Source: Talpa occidentalis (taxonomy: Eukaryota > Chordata > Mammalia > Eulipotyphla > Talpidae). From it: DNA of 64,000 bases. A program made the position numbers and the translations under genes. Numbering within the stretch: the first letter of the stretch is position 1; the number at the start of each line of letters is the position of its first letter. The notes beneath the pieces were generated by a model. That model did no database searches, had not been told where the DNA came from, and worked only from the letters and a program-made list of their open reading frames with translations. The stretch is taken from positions 77,140,292 to 77,204,291 of the forward strand of contig NW_023604861.1 of NCBI RefSeq assembly GCF_014898055.3. The letters run 5' to 3'. Below are positions 11,838 through 22,765 of this stretch, piece by piece.

Positions 11838-11903
11838 ATGTGTGTGTGTATGTTTGTGCATGTGTGTGTGTGTAGGGGTGGGTGTGTGTGTGTGTGTGTG
11901 TAG
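11838..11903. repeat. (TG)n microsatellite
   Basis: Imperfect TG dinucleotide tract with short interruptions. A smaller CA tract follows at about 11986-12007 in inverted sense. An open frame of 308 codons on the minus strand runs through it and encodes His-Thr repeats, so it is not a gene. Confidence 0.9.
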
Positions 11904-12100
11904 CTACCTCAGGAATCTCTGGTTTGAAAGTCCACCAGAAGCCTGGCTGTCCTGAATAACAACAGGAATGCCTCAGGACAAAAAACACACACATACACAC
12001 ACACACTGTGCACTGCACAACTCCATGAGGAAGATTCACAGAGTCAGTAACACAAATGGTAGCCCTGGAACTGCAGTGCACAACCCACGCTGCATGAGAC

Positions 12101-12216
12101 CCCAGTTCTCCTTTCTGCCAGGTGAGCACAGGGGGCTGGGAAGCAGAGCAGGAGCTGCCAAGTCTGGCTGTGGGGCCTGGGTGGGGAGGGAAGGCCACAT
12201 CGCGCCCTGGGTGGCC
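12101..12216 (+). repeat. CpG-decayed duplicate of a CpG-island segment (copy A)
   Basis: This 116-bp stretch aligns to 13556-13675 at roughly 84% by eye. Both end in the shared block 'catcgcgccctgggtggcc'. Many differences are CG in the island copy versus TG, CA or AG here, as expected if this copy was methylated in the germ line. Confidence 0.7.
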
Positions 12217-13199
12217 TTGAACACTTCTGCTGAATAGGTCACCTTCGGGGGCTTCTGGTACCAGCTCTTCAACAGAACTGATGATGGGCCCCACCTGAGA
12301 GCGGCATGACCTTCATCAGCCCTGTGCAGTGGGTTCTGTATCTTGGAGCCATTACCAAAAAGTGTGCACACTCAGATTTAAACAAAACAGCCTGGACTTC
12401 CTGAGGACCTTTCTCAAATGTTGTAAATATTGTGTGGTTTTTTAAGGATTCCCTTGGTCTGGATTCGTGGAGAAAATTTTCAGTGCAATTTCAGGTTGTT
12501 AAGCTTGAGCATTAATATTCCAACCACATCCCTGACCATCCTGCTAGTATTTAACCTTTGCTAGGTTCTGTGAGCCATATTTACATTATAAGTATATGTA
12601 AATACTTAAGCGACTGGGAGGGGTGCTTCTGCCACTTCTGCAGCCAGACCATCTTGGGTATAAGTCTCAAAACCATCTGAACATTTTGTAGGAGCTTCCC
12701 TTCCTGCAGAAGGGGGAGGGTGGACTGGTGACCACGTAATGGCCTTGGAGTTGATGTGTTGGAAGTTACCCCCAAGTTTATTAATGAAGAATTAGCACTT
12801 TTTCACTTGCTGAGTAAATCCATAGGAAAATGGATTTAAGTTGAAAATGATGCCACTTGCACACAGTCTTGAAAGCTAAAAGCTACTGGACTTCACTTTC
12901 AGGGACTCTTAGCCCAGTGGCAGCCACATCCCTGGACAGGGCTCTTGGGGGGCAGCAGGGCATGGGACACAGGGGCCAGCAGGGCGGGAAGGCCTCCGCC
13001 TCCAGCGCCAGGGGCAGACACAGACACGTCACTTGCTCTGCTGGACTTTCCAGTCAAGCCTGCACCTTCCTTCCTGTCCCTTACCTCATCTTCACTCAGA
13101 CGGCGAGGGTATAGGCTCTTGGAGGCCACAATTGCGGTGTGGGGTGTTGAGCAGGCCATAGGGTCCCCTCTCCTCCCTCTCCCCTCCCTTTCCTGCTCC
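12217..13199. other. Unassigned intergenic sequence leading into the CpG-rich block
   Basis: No gene or repeat recognised. GC content rises from about 12,900 onward. Confidence 0.4.
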
Positions 13200-13555
13200 A
13201 GCGCCTGTTCTCCCAGCACCAGACCCCTCTCCACTGGGTGCCACTCACACCCGCAGCTGGAGAAGCAGCTCTCCCGGGAGCTAGAAGGATCCATCCACCT
13301 CCAGCCCAGCGGCTACACACAAGGAAAACCCTGGCCCTGGGCGGTGACGGGAGCTGTGGCGGCCCATCTCGTGTGGGAAGCCGCCCTGGAGCTGGAGCCC
13401 ACGCCGGACCGTGGCCAGGGGCGGAGGCACCTGGAGCCTCCCAGCTCCTGCCGGGGGCCAGGGGAGCCCCGCGCCGGCCACAGCCCGGCCGAGGACGGCC
13501 CCAAAGCAGGACGCAGTCAGTCTGGACATTCAGCCTGTCCTGGCGCAGGGGACCC

Positions 13556-13675
13556 CCCAGCTCTCCCTTCTGCCGGGTGGGCGCAGGGGCCTGGGAAGCC
13601 GAGCGAGCGGGAGCTGCTCAGTCTGCCGCGGGGCCTGGGTGGGGCGGGGAGGCCGCCATCGCGCCCTGGGTGGCC
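13556..13675 (+). repeat. CpG-rich partner of the 12101-12216 duplicate (copy B)
   Basis: It shares ordered blocks with copy A: 'ctttctgcc' or 'cccttctgcc', 'ctgggaagc', 'ggagctgc', 'ggggcctgggtgggg', 'catcgcgccctgggtggcc'. It has a 4-bp insertion (CGAG) relative to copy A. Confidence 0.7.
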
Positions 13676-14014
13676 GGCGAAGGCTCCCGCCCGCCGCCGC
13701 CCCCGAGGCGCCCGCTGTCCCGGCGCTACCCGAGCCGGCTCCGGCCGCTGGACCCGAGCTTCGGAACCTCCCGGGCGGCCTCGCCCTCCAGCTCCGCGCG
13801 GTGGAACCGTCCCAAGCCGCAGCGCCGAGCCACCGCCCGGCTGGGCGCCGGAGCGCTAGCTGCCGCCGCTTCCCTCGCAGGGGCCCCCCAAAACGCCTCG
13901 GTGCGGGCGCCCCTCCGCCCCGTCTTCTCCCCGGCTCCCCCCCGGGATCTGAGCACGGTTTTGTGTCCCAGGGACACCTCCTGGGTCTTCCCCCACCGTC
14001 CTGCCACAGTGTCC

Positions 14015-14197
14015 TCAAGCGTGGTCCGAGACCGTCGCATCAGCAACTCCGGGAACTCGTTAAAAATGCAAACTGTAGGGGCAGCCCAGCCCCGAGGATC
14101 AGAATCTCTGGACCCAGCATGTTGTGTCCCGCAGGCCCTGCAGGAGATCGGCGCTTCCTACGCTGACGTTCTGAGAACCGCTGCTCGGGAGCACTGA
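14015..14197 (+). mobile_element. MER5A-like hAT fragment at the island edge
   Basis: The order 'gcgtggtccgagacc', 'catcagcaactccgggaac', 'gttaaaaatgcaaactg', 'agaatctctggacccagca', 'ttctgagaaccgctgct' follows the MER5A consensus. It has unusually many CpGs for such an old element, presumably because it sits within the CpG-rich block. Confidence 0.75.
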
Positions 14198-14724
14198 CGC
14201 GGTGCAGCTGTCCTCTGCCTCCGCTGGAGGTTTCAGTCTCGGGGACACCGATCCTGTCTTTGATCCCTTGTTATGGGGCTGTCTGCGCGGCTATTCCCTT
14301 CCGCTGATTATTGACTAGTGCGACAGGAAGAATTGTTACTCCTCACAGCCCTGGGGTTCTGTAATAAAATTGTCTTTTCCGGGGATGGTCCGGAGTGACT
14401 TGGAAATTGATTCTCAAGAATTAATCCACTTAGGATCTCTTTAGATCAAGCCCCAAATTGTTTACAATGGAGCCGGTGAAACACTGTGACTCTATTGTCA
14501 GTGGCCTCTGCTGGCTCCCAGCACCTGGTGTGGCTCGGCATCTGGCGGTCTGCTGGAGAACCAAGGCCCTTTGCTTCATGGATGTCAGTTACAGGCTGAA
14601 TGAAAATCGACCATAGGAAGAGACTTACTTCCTCGACCTAGAAAAATGTGGAAAACCAAAAAAGATGTGGCCGTGATAGTTTGTCTTTTTACCCAGAGAA
14701 GTCTTTAGTGTTTCTATACATCTT

Positions 14725-14990
14725 CGGACCTTCCTGGTGGTGCAAGGGGTTAAGTCTCAGCACATGAACCTGTTAGCAGTCACTGCAACACGAGTTCAAT
14801 CCCTGGCCAGGAAGCTACCCACATGGCGCAGCAGATCTCTCCTGCCTTGCCCGCTGCTCCCCTCAGCAGTGTATTTCAGTCAGTCTGCCTGTTCTGTTGC
14901 CCACTCTCTGGTGTATCCTTTCACACATGCCCCACAGCTCTGGGCTGTACCCCAGTTCTTGTATGCATAAATAAATAAATCTTTTAAAAA
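14725..14990 (+). mobile_element. tRNA-derived T+ SINE, copy 6
   Basis: Head 'ggaccttcctggtggtgcaa', body 'ggcgcagcagatctctcctg', tail TTGTATGCATAAATAAATAAATCTTTT. The flanks TTCTATACATCTTC and TTCTATATGTTTTC are a diverged target duplication. Confidence 0.85.
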
Positions 14991-15944
14991 ATTCTATATG
15001 TTTTCAATAAAAAGTAAAATATGCACAACTCTGTAATGTGTCCCAATCCCCGCAGCCCAAATCTTGGCCGTTAACCAATGACCAAAGGTTAACCTAATGG
15101 CCATGGTGAGTGGAAAACTATTGGCTTAGTGCTGAATGTCTCCAAATGGGAAGATTTACACTCAGCAACCTTTGAACCGTGCTGCCTTAACCCAGAGAAG
15201 TAATTCTGATGACAGAGTTAAGATCTGAGAGAAAAAAATTGGATGTAGGTCATCTCAGCCCCCCAAGTGCCATCTCCTAGGTGACTCTCCCACCTGTTTT
15301 TGAGCATCTGAAAAGACAAAGGGATTAGCAGGAGGTGGGGGTTGCCCTAGAGGATGGGGTCTTCTGGCTGGGTACACCTGAGAGGCTGATGGTGGGAGCA
15401 GGTCTGACAGAGCAGGGAGAGATTTGTTCGGCTCCAACTGGTGATGAGTTAGGAGCCTTGAAAATATTCCTTTTCTTTGTCCCAACAAATCCACTTCAGG
15501 TATATTTCTCTAAGGGAAGTAATCACAGGGTGTGCAAATGAACCACAACAACATAGAAGTGGTTTAAACAGGGGGAGCATCCCATTTTCATAGAATTTCT
15601 AATAATGTGAGGGTTGCTCATGATATTAGGTAAACACATACACACACAAAAAATGGTGTTGTATTTACATAAAAAAATACTATGGTCTACTTTACGCAAA
15701 ATGCATATTATTTAAGTAAAGCAAAAAGAAAAGAGAGAGAGAAAAAGGAAATTCGCCAAAATATATTAGCCATCCTTTTCTCTGGGTAGTAGGATCACAG
15801 GTAATATCTGCTTTCACATTCACTTTTCTGTTTGTTTGTTTTTTAATAATGAGTGTGTGTTCCTTTAAATTAGAAAAATAATGTAAAAACCTACGATGTT
15901 CTAAGCATTGTGCCACAGCCAAAGATGAATGAAATATAAAGATG
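14991..15944. other. Unassigned intergenic sequence
   Basis: AT-rich in its right half (15,600-15,900). No gene or clear repeat was recognised. Confidence 0.4.
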
Positions 15945-18830
15945 CACTTTCTGCCCTGGGAGAAACTGTGGTCAAAGGAAATAAGAGCTTCCCAGACACT
16001 TCCCTGCACCCTAAATCACAGATACTGGCAGCCATTATGGGAGGGTGTCGGGGCTACCTTGACAGACAAAATCCTTTTTCATCTGCCTCACAAGGAAGGT
16101 GGCACACAGGGCAGAACTAGGCAAGAACTGGATACCGCCAGGGGCCTCTGGGGGTGGTCAGGGAAGCCTTAGTCAGGCTCTTCCTGTCAACCAATGCAGG
16201 GGAACATCCCTGACCCTTAAATCACAATAATGACAACCGTTGTGGGAGAGTCCAGGCAGACAGAATAGCTTTCTATTTGTCTCAGAAGGAAGTCAGCATA
16301 GAAACAGAACTTAGGCAAAAAACCTGTAGCTGGCCTGGACCTTTCGGGCAAAGGGAGACTTGCTCAGATTCTGCCCTCCAAATAGGGCAAAAGCTTCTCT
16401 GAACTGGAAATCACATGTGTCAGATGTTGTTAGAGGGAGTTCAGGACTGACCTGAACTGACTCTTGTTTCAATTTGCCTTATGAGGGATTCAGAACCCAG
16501 GACACCTTGAGAGAGATATAGTTGGGGACCTCTGGTGTCAGGTCAGCACTCAAGCTCTCCACCCCCTCTACCCAGCAGGGCATGACTTATGCTTCTGCAC
16601 CCACATCACAGCTCTTGTGGCCACACTGGGTACACATGGGGCTGTCTGGGATGAGGAGAATTCCTTTCATCAACCCCGTAAGGATTCAGAACTCAAGGCA
16701 TCTAGAATAGGGTACTGCTGGGGATGTCTGGGCTAGGAAATTCTCTGACTTACCCCATGCAAAAAGGGCAGGGGATACTTCCCTGAACCCTAAGACTTAG
16801 TTCTCTGCAGTCATTATTGCAGTAGCAGGGGCTACCTTAATGACAGCTCCATTTCGATCCTACCTACCAAGGGATCTGGAGCCCAGAGCCAGGTTAGGTA
16901 GCTAGGAAGGAATGCAGTGGTGAACCTCTAGGATCAGGGAAGATCAGGTTTCTCCCGCACACCAGGGCAGGGGAAATTTCATTGAACCCTAAATTATGGG
17001 TATCAGGCCCAATTATGGGGGGTCCAGGTGCCTTGACCAACAGAATCCATTTCCATCTGCCTCGTAAGTGATTTGGCACAGAAGGCAGGACTAGGCACTA
17101 AAATAGGGCACAGTATTAGATCTATGGGGTAAGTGTAGGCTTGTTTGCACACAACCTAGAAGTATTCAGAAACCCCAAACTACTAAGGGTGCATGCTCTA
17201 AAGAGATCTACCATCTGGGCATATAAAGGTAAAACAAACAAAAACAACAGACTCAGTGTGAAAGATCTTTAATAGAATTAGGGTGCATAGAGAGAGAAGG
17301 AAGGGTATTCCTAATGATAATGTCCCAGTAAAGCTTCCAAAATCCCCCATCCCCTTGTGGGCAAATGCCTAGGCAAATAGGGTTGATCTGAAGTGGGGTG
17401 CTGAAGCCCAAAAGCTTGTGACAAATCTAAGGCACCTTCTGTCAGGAAACAGCAAGAAGGGGGTTACGCAGCTCTTAAAAAGTTGGGACACAAAGAGATA
17501 CCACATCAGATAACAGCTGCCATCATCAACCTCCCCACGCGTCTCCCCACGTTTCCTCCATTTCTCCCCTCCACTGTCACTTCTCAAGTCAGAGCCAGAG
17601 AAGGGGAGAGAGAGAGGGCAGAACAGGGGAGGGACAAGCACAAGAGACAACAGTGACAATTCATGAGTGACTTGGTGGTGGGAATTACATGGGGATTTAT
17701 ACCTGAGAGGAACAACTATATTGAAATATATATATATAAATAAAAAATAAAAAGGAAACAAAGCCAGAGAAGTGAAAACCCTCCAGAGTCTACCTGCCTC
17801 CGCATTACACAACTTCACCTGGCCACGCAGCTCCTCCCCTGATTCCCAGCAATGACCCTGCTTAGGAAGTCCAGTTCACTCTGGCACCTATGGTCTAAGG
17901 CAGCTGCATGTAAGTGGAGGCAGGGAAAATGGCATCTTCCCTTCATAAAGGTGTGCCTGTAACAGTCCCAGTTAGGCTTCCCCAGTCCTGTGAGCTCGAG
18001 AAACTTCTCTGAACAGTGAAACTTCTGTGAACAGTGAGCTGTGTTTATCAACAGTCTTTAGGAGGCTGTTGGGTCTACCTCAGATAAAATCCATTTCAAT
18101 CCTCTTCACAAAACATTCTGAACTGAAGTAGGACTAGTCATTTTGAAGGGAACATAGTGGGATGAAGCAAGGCTCATTCAGGCTCCCCAGGATCCCCCAG
18201 GGCAGGGGAAACTCACCTACACCCACATCACTGTTATTGGCAGCCGTTGATGGAGGGTCAGGGCTGCCTAGGATAAAGAGAGCCCCTTTAATCAGCCCAT
18301 AAGACATTAAAAAATAAGGCAGGACTAATCATAGAAGGGAACACAGTCCAGGTCCTTTCGGGCCGAGGAAGGCTCATTCAGGTCCTCCCTTCCCCAGTCA
18401 ATGCAGGAGACGATCCTCTGAAGTCTGATTAGACAGTATTGGCAGCCATTATGGAGGATCAGGAGCTACTCCTGACAGAATCCATTTTAATCCTCCTCAT
18501 TAAGGGACCTGGACCCCAAGGAAAGACGAGGCACTGGAAGGAGATTTAATCAGGCAGTTCTGAGGCCAGAGAATTCTCACTCAGGCTCCTTCCTGCTCTG
18601 TCCCCCTACCAGGGAAGAACATTCTCTGAAGTCTAAATCATGGGAATTGGCGGCCATTGTGGGAAGTTCCAGGTCAGGCTGACTGAGGAATCTACAGTAA
18701 TCTGCCTCAGAAGGAATTTGGAACCAAGAAGGGTAGGCATCTAGAACAGAACACTGCTCTGGGCCTGTGGGCCTGGGGAGGTTCAGTCAGTATCTGCTCT
18801 CCGGTGCCAATCAGGATGGGATAAAATGTT
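15945..18830 (+). repeat. Degenerate tandem array, unit about 195 bp
   Basis: A recurring cassette reads, in order: 'cctgaaccctaaatcac', 'ggcagccattatggg', 'gacagaatccatttcaatctgcctc', 'aaggcaggactaggca', 'gggcctctgggg', 'ctcaggctc', 'cagggcaggggaa'. The landmark GGCAGCCATTATGG or its variants occurs at about 16027, 16232, 16421, 16615, 16806, 17004, then after an LTR insertion at 18049, 18239, 18441 and 18649. Spacing is 189-208 bp (mean near 196). At least ten units are recognisable, all in the same orientation and strongly diverged from one another. I know no named satellite with this unit. Confidence 0.8.
17165..17600 (-). mobile_element. LTR family A, truncated copy 2, inserted in the tandem array
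   Basis: The plus strand has 'catgctctaaagag', 'actcagtgtgaaagatctttaatag', 'aagcttgtgacaaatctaaggcaccttctgtcagg' and 'acagctgccat', collinear with the minus-strand copy at 35595-36210 ('catgctctaaatagg', 'actcagtgtgtaagac', 'aagcttgccacaagtag', 'acagctgccgt'). The left limit is approximate, and the 5' end of the LTR after about 17,600 is not recognisable. Sequence at 17,600-17,820 is unassigned and AT-rich near 17,730. Confidence 0.65.
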
Positions 18831-18964
18831 AAAGAGAGCAACAGGCGGTGCGAGCCGAGGGGGAGGGACGAGATGACTGAAATGTAAGCTCTAAAGGGTG
18901 GCCACATGTCACATGGATGAGAGTATTTGATACACAACACAGAGCATGGTCAGTCGAGTTCTGC

Positions 18965-19115
18965 TCCCAAGAGTTCTGTGACTTTTGGGCAAGTTGAACT
19001 GAACTGCTCTGACTTCCTCATCTGTGAAATGGGATCATCAAAAGTTTTCTGGGAATAATGAATAAGGTAATAGTGATGAAGCATGGTTCTGGCACAACCT
19101 AAGTGCTTGATAAAA
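18965..19115 (+). mobile_element. MIR element
   Basis: It shows 'gggcaagttgaactgaact', 'cctcatctgtgaaatggga', 'aataaggtaatagtgatgaagca' and 'ggcacaacctaagtgcttgataaa', the MIR series in plus orientation. Confidence 0.7.
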
Positions 19116-20008
19116 ATTAACTTACAGTAAAAATCTTGGTCAAGTTTGGATAGGAAAATGCAAGGGCTGCGGAACCCTTGGTGGCAGGGTGCAGCTCACA
19201 GGGGGAGGAAGACACATAAGGTGGGAAGGTTAGGCGGTGGTACTGGCCAAAGTCAGGGGGTGCAGCCTGTGGTGCAGGCTCAGCTCTAGAAGCCAGGAAA
19301 CCCCTGTGAGGGAATGTGGGGGCTGCCTCCTCCACTCCTGAGTGACAGAACAAATGTGGGATGAAAAAGAGAATGGAGCTTGGAATCTGGACTTGGGAAT
19401 CTTAGCTCTAACTGGAAAGTAGGGAAAGGCCATGGAGAGGCTCACACAGAGCTCCCTTAAATATACTGAGGATGTGCAATGTGCCACATGGTGCTTCCTC
19501 TTAGCAACCCTGGACACCAGCATTACTATCACCATTTTACAGATGAAGAAAGGCTCAGGATCACACACTAGCACCTAGTAGATGAATGTGTTCTTCCATG
19601 TTGGGGTGCAGAAGCACTTGGAAGATCTGCTCTGCTGTGCTTTGCAAGGCCTCAGCATCCCCTGACCTGAAGTGGCACAAAGCCAGCCTGATGGTTTCTG
19701 GGAGGCCTTCCTTACTGAATCACCAGAAAAAATGACCCTATAATCCCATCCTGTTCCCTAGTACGATCCCTGGCATGCACCAGGGTGGAACAGAGGTGGG
19801 CACAGATCATTTATTTAGGTTTTAACAGAATTCAACTAAGTTTGGTTTGAGAATATCATGAACACCTTCCAAGAAGTCTAGAGGTGGTGGAGGCAGCCCC
19901 TGCAGTACCCCAGAGTTCCCTCTCATACTCTGGGATATGAATCAGGGGTATAGCTCCCTGCTGAAGGAGGCCCACACTCCTGTGGGCTGACATCCCTAAA
20001 GACATGAA
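19116..20008. other. Mostly unassigned sequence with a minus MIR fragment
   Basis: A minus-orientation MIR fragment lies at about 19470-19590 ('accattttacagatgaagaaaggctcaggatcacacac'). The remainder shows no gene or other repeat. Confidence 0.5.
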
Positions 20009-20012
20009 ATGC

Positions 20013-20286
20013 GGGCCTCCCGTGGTGGCGCAGGCAGTTGAGCTCAGCGCTGTGAAGCTGTCTGCAGCATCTGAAGCACCGGTTGGATCTGGCCCGCCTG
20101 CAAGTGTCCCACATGGCTCGGCAGACCTCTCCTGTCTCGCCCGCTGCTCTCCTCAGCAGTGTATTTCATTAGTCTGCCTGTTCTGTTCCCCACCCTGTCT
20201 CTGGTGAATCCTCTCACCCTCCCGCGAATCTGGCCTGTACCCCAGTTCTTGTATAAATAAATAAATAAAAATATTTATGTTAAAAA
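20013..20286 (+). mobile_element. tRNA-derived T+ SINE, copy 7
   Basis: Full-length with a perfect 15-bp direct repeat AAAGACATGAAATGC (19998-20012 and 20287-20301). Head 'gggcctcccgtggtggcgca'. The tail has three AAAT repeats and a diverged terminator region. Confidence 0.92.
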
Positions 20287-20620
20287 AAAGACATGAAATG
20301 CCTCAGATAAGATTAATTCTAAACCCAGAAGTCCTGGAGAGGGCAAGCTTGCTGTGCATCTGAAGGTGAATGCAACAGAGAAACAAACATTCCATAGAAC
20401 CCCAACTTGATCTCCCACACCTCGAGCTCAGGTGATCTTCAGGGAATGTCTAGCAAATGTTAATTTTTCCAGGCCACCTGGCTAAGAGCCTGACCAGAGT
20501 CTCCCTTACCCTCTTTCTTGAGGTCTGGCCTCCCCAATGGGATTTATAGAATCTATAGAATTTGTGATGCTGTATTGCTTCCCAGTCTGCTGTCCATTTT
20601 CACCATAGAAAACTCTGTTT

Positions 20621-20898
20621 GGGCCTCCCTGGTGGCACAGGGGTTAAGTCTCAGCGCTACCACCAGCCACTGCAGCACCAGTTTGATCTCCTGCCAGGGA
20701 GCTGACCCACATGGCGCAGCAGACCTCTCCTGTCTCTCCCGCTGCTCCCCTCAGCAGTGTATTTTAGCAGATCCACCTGTTCTGCTCCCCACTCTCTCTG
20801 GTGAATCCTCTCACCTCCCTTCCCCTCCTTCTAGTGCCTCTGGCCTGTCCCCCAGCTCTTGTATGCATAAATAAATAAATCTTTTAAAAAAAAAAAGG
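20621..20898 (+). mobile_element. tRNA-derived T+ SINE, copy 8
   Basis: Intact head 'gggcctccctggtggcacag', body and tail TTGTATGCATAAATAAATAAATCTTTT followed by an A run. AGAAAACT is repeated near both ends (20607-20614 and about 20900-20907). Confidence 0.88.
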
Positions 20899-20983
20899 AA
20901 GAAAACTGTATGTTGAAGAAACAAGACTAGAATCTGTGATGAAAGCATTTGGAGCCATATAGTGAGATTAATCTAATTTATAA

Positions 20984-21440
20984 CAGGAGTTCTTAACCAT
21001 AGCTGCAAATGAGAAGCGCAGGACTTAAAAAAATATTAATGCTCAGCTCCACTAAGTAATTACTCTGGGACAGGGTCTTTTCCCTCCTTCCCTCCCTCTA
21101 TCCTACCCTTCCACTCTTCCTTCCTTTCTTCATTTAAAAAAATCTTTTAGGGCCTCCCTGGTTGTGCAAGGGGTTAAGTTTCAGCACCATGAAGTTATCG
21201 GATCCTGGCTGGCCAGGGAGCTACCCACATGGCGCAGCAGACCTCTCCTGTCTCGCCCACTGCTCCCCTCAGCAGTGTATTTCGTCAGTTTGCCTGTTCT
21301 GCTCCCCACTCTGTCTCTAGTGAATCCTCTCAACCCCCCCATCCCCGCACCTCTAGCCTGCACCCCAGTTCTTGTATGCATACATAAAGAAATGTTTTTT
21401 AAATAAAAAATTAAAACTCTTCTAATGTACCAGGGTAAGA
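20984..21440 (+). mobile_element. MER5A-like element split by a SINE
   Basis: The left part has 'ttcttaaccatagctgcaaatgagaa' and 'ctcagctccactaagtaattactctgggacagggtctt'. After the SINE at 21150-21400 the 3' part resumes with 'ctaatgtaccagggtaagaactactc', which looks like the terminal 'gagaaccactgctc' region. Confidence 0.55.
21150..21400 (+). mobile_element. tRNA-derived T+ SINE, copy 9
   Basis: Head 'gggcctccctggttgtgcaa'. It is shortened between the A box and B box. Tail TTGTATGCATACATAAAGAAATGTTTTTT. It is inserted in the MER5A-like element. Confidence 0.85.
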
Positions 21441-21494
21441 ACTACTCACTCAATAAGACAACCATATTAAAAAAAAAAAAAAAAAACTATGCAG

Positions 21495-22260
21495 GGGAAA
21501 AATGGACAACTCACAGAGAAGAAATAAAAATGGCTAATAGGCACATGAAAAACTGTTGACCCTGATTAATAATTAAAGAAATGCTAAATAAAACAATAAT
21601 GAGATAGCATTTCATGTATCAAATTGCCAACCTTTCTTTTTTTAAATGAAAGAATATTCCCAAGAAGAATAACAGTGTGTATGAGACCAGGTGGGGGAGG
21701 GTCTCAAACTGTGAGAACAAGAGTCCACAACCTTCCCTGAGGCACTTACGCAAGAGAGAACAGGGCTTTTCACCCACCCATTTCACTTCAAGATTCCAGA
21801 TAAGAGTGTTCTGAGATTTTAACTAGAGTTGTTGATCATAGCAGAAACAACAATAAAAAAAAAAATCAGGAATTGCTAAATATTTAACATTAGGACGCTA
21901 GCTGAACTAATGTGCAGTTGGCGAACAGACTGTCACACAGCCACTGAATATGACATTAGGAGAATAAATATGTCCTTTCTTGGGAAGATGTTCTGAGTGA
22001 AAAAACGATCAGTTTCTAAATAATACTAATAACTTTTACTTTGCTAGAAAAAATAATGAATATGAAAAAAGCGTGTGTGTGTACGTGTCTGCACTTAAAA
22101 AAGAACTTACAAAAATATATGCAAGGTTTTAGCAGTCGTCGCCTCTGAAGAGCACGAAGGTGAGTATTTTATATTTTTAGTTTTGCTTCTCTGTATTTTC
22201 TGACTTTGCCCTACATAGGCCATAACTGGTTTTGTCAAAAGGAAATATATTTTTAATTTA
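21495..22260 (+). mobile_element. Ancient L1 (L1M-type) 3' region
   Basis: 'agaaataaaaatggctaataggcacatgaaaaactgttgac', 'aaagaaatgctaaataaaacaataatgagatagcattt' and, later, 'cacacagccactgaatatgac' and 'gagtgaaaaaacgatc' follow the end of L1 ORF2 and its 3'UTR in old mammalian L1s. All reading frames are broken. Confidence 0.65.
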
Positions 22261-22574
22261 AAAATTTACTTTCCAGAGCAAAATTCACTCTTCTGTTTTC
22301 TTCCGGGAGGGTAAGAGTCAACATCCTGGAGCAATTTAATCTAAAAAAAAATCCCCTGACCACTCTTCTCTCTTCAGCTCACCTTTGAACAGGTAACCAA
22401 AACAGGCTCAAACTGGAATCTCCCTACCCCCAACCTCAGGCCTTTTCAACATTGTTGGGCTGTGAAATGACTGAGGAAGATGGAGTTGGGAAAGAGAAGG
22501 AGGACCCAGAGGTCTCAGGGATGCCCATCAGAGCAGAGAAGGGCCCAGGGCTTGAAGTCACACCAGCACCTCTG

Positions 22575-22765
22575 CTTAGCTGTGTGACTTTGAATTAGGC
22601 CCTCAACCCCTTCCCCAACCCCCCAAAGCCTCAGTGTGCACAACTACAACACAAAAATAATAACAATACTGACCTCATAGGTAGTTACAAGACTTCGCTG
22701 AGAAAATTTGATGTAAAGGGTTTAGCACATTGACTGGAATGTTATACTAAATAAATGGTACTTCT
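22575..22765 (+). mobile_element. MIR element
   Basis: 'cttagctgtgtgactttgaatta', 'cctcagtgtgcaca', 'aataataacaatactgacctcataggtagtt' and 'ttagcacattgactgga' are in MIR order. Confidence 0.75.

Larger units (their letters stand above)
13200..14200. promoter_or_regulatory. Orphan CpG island
   Basis: Dense CpG and GC content, strongest at about 13,370-13,970. Several frames stay open (the longest about 320 codons, plus strand) because stop codons are rare in such composition. The translations are low-complexity Pro/Arg/Ala/Gly and match nothing I recognise. No recognisable gene starts here. It lies about 25 kb beyond the SERTAD2 3' end. It could be the promoter of a non-coding RNA or an enhancer-type island. 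Confidence 0.65.

Noticed and set aside
11368..12294. 308-codon minus-strand frame
   Set aside because: It crosses an ERVL-like LTR and a (TG)n tract, giving His-Thr repeats; there is no protein signature.
12945..14197. Overlapping open frames of 250-319 codons (plus) and 106-162 codons (minus)
   Set aside because: Same compositional effect in the orphan CpG island; one frame even runs through a MER5A-like transposon.
15945..18830. CRISPR-like regular array
   Set aside because: Units are about 195 bp, diverged along their whole length, without short identical repeats and unique spacers, and the genome is mammalian.
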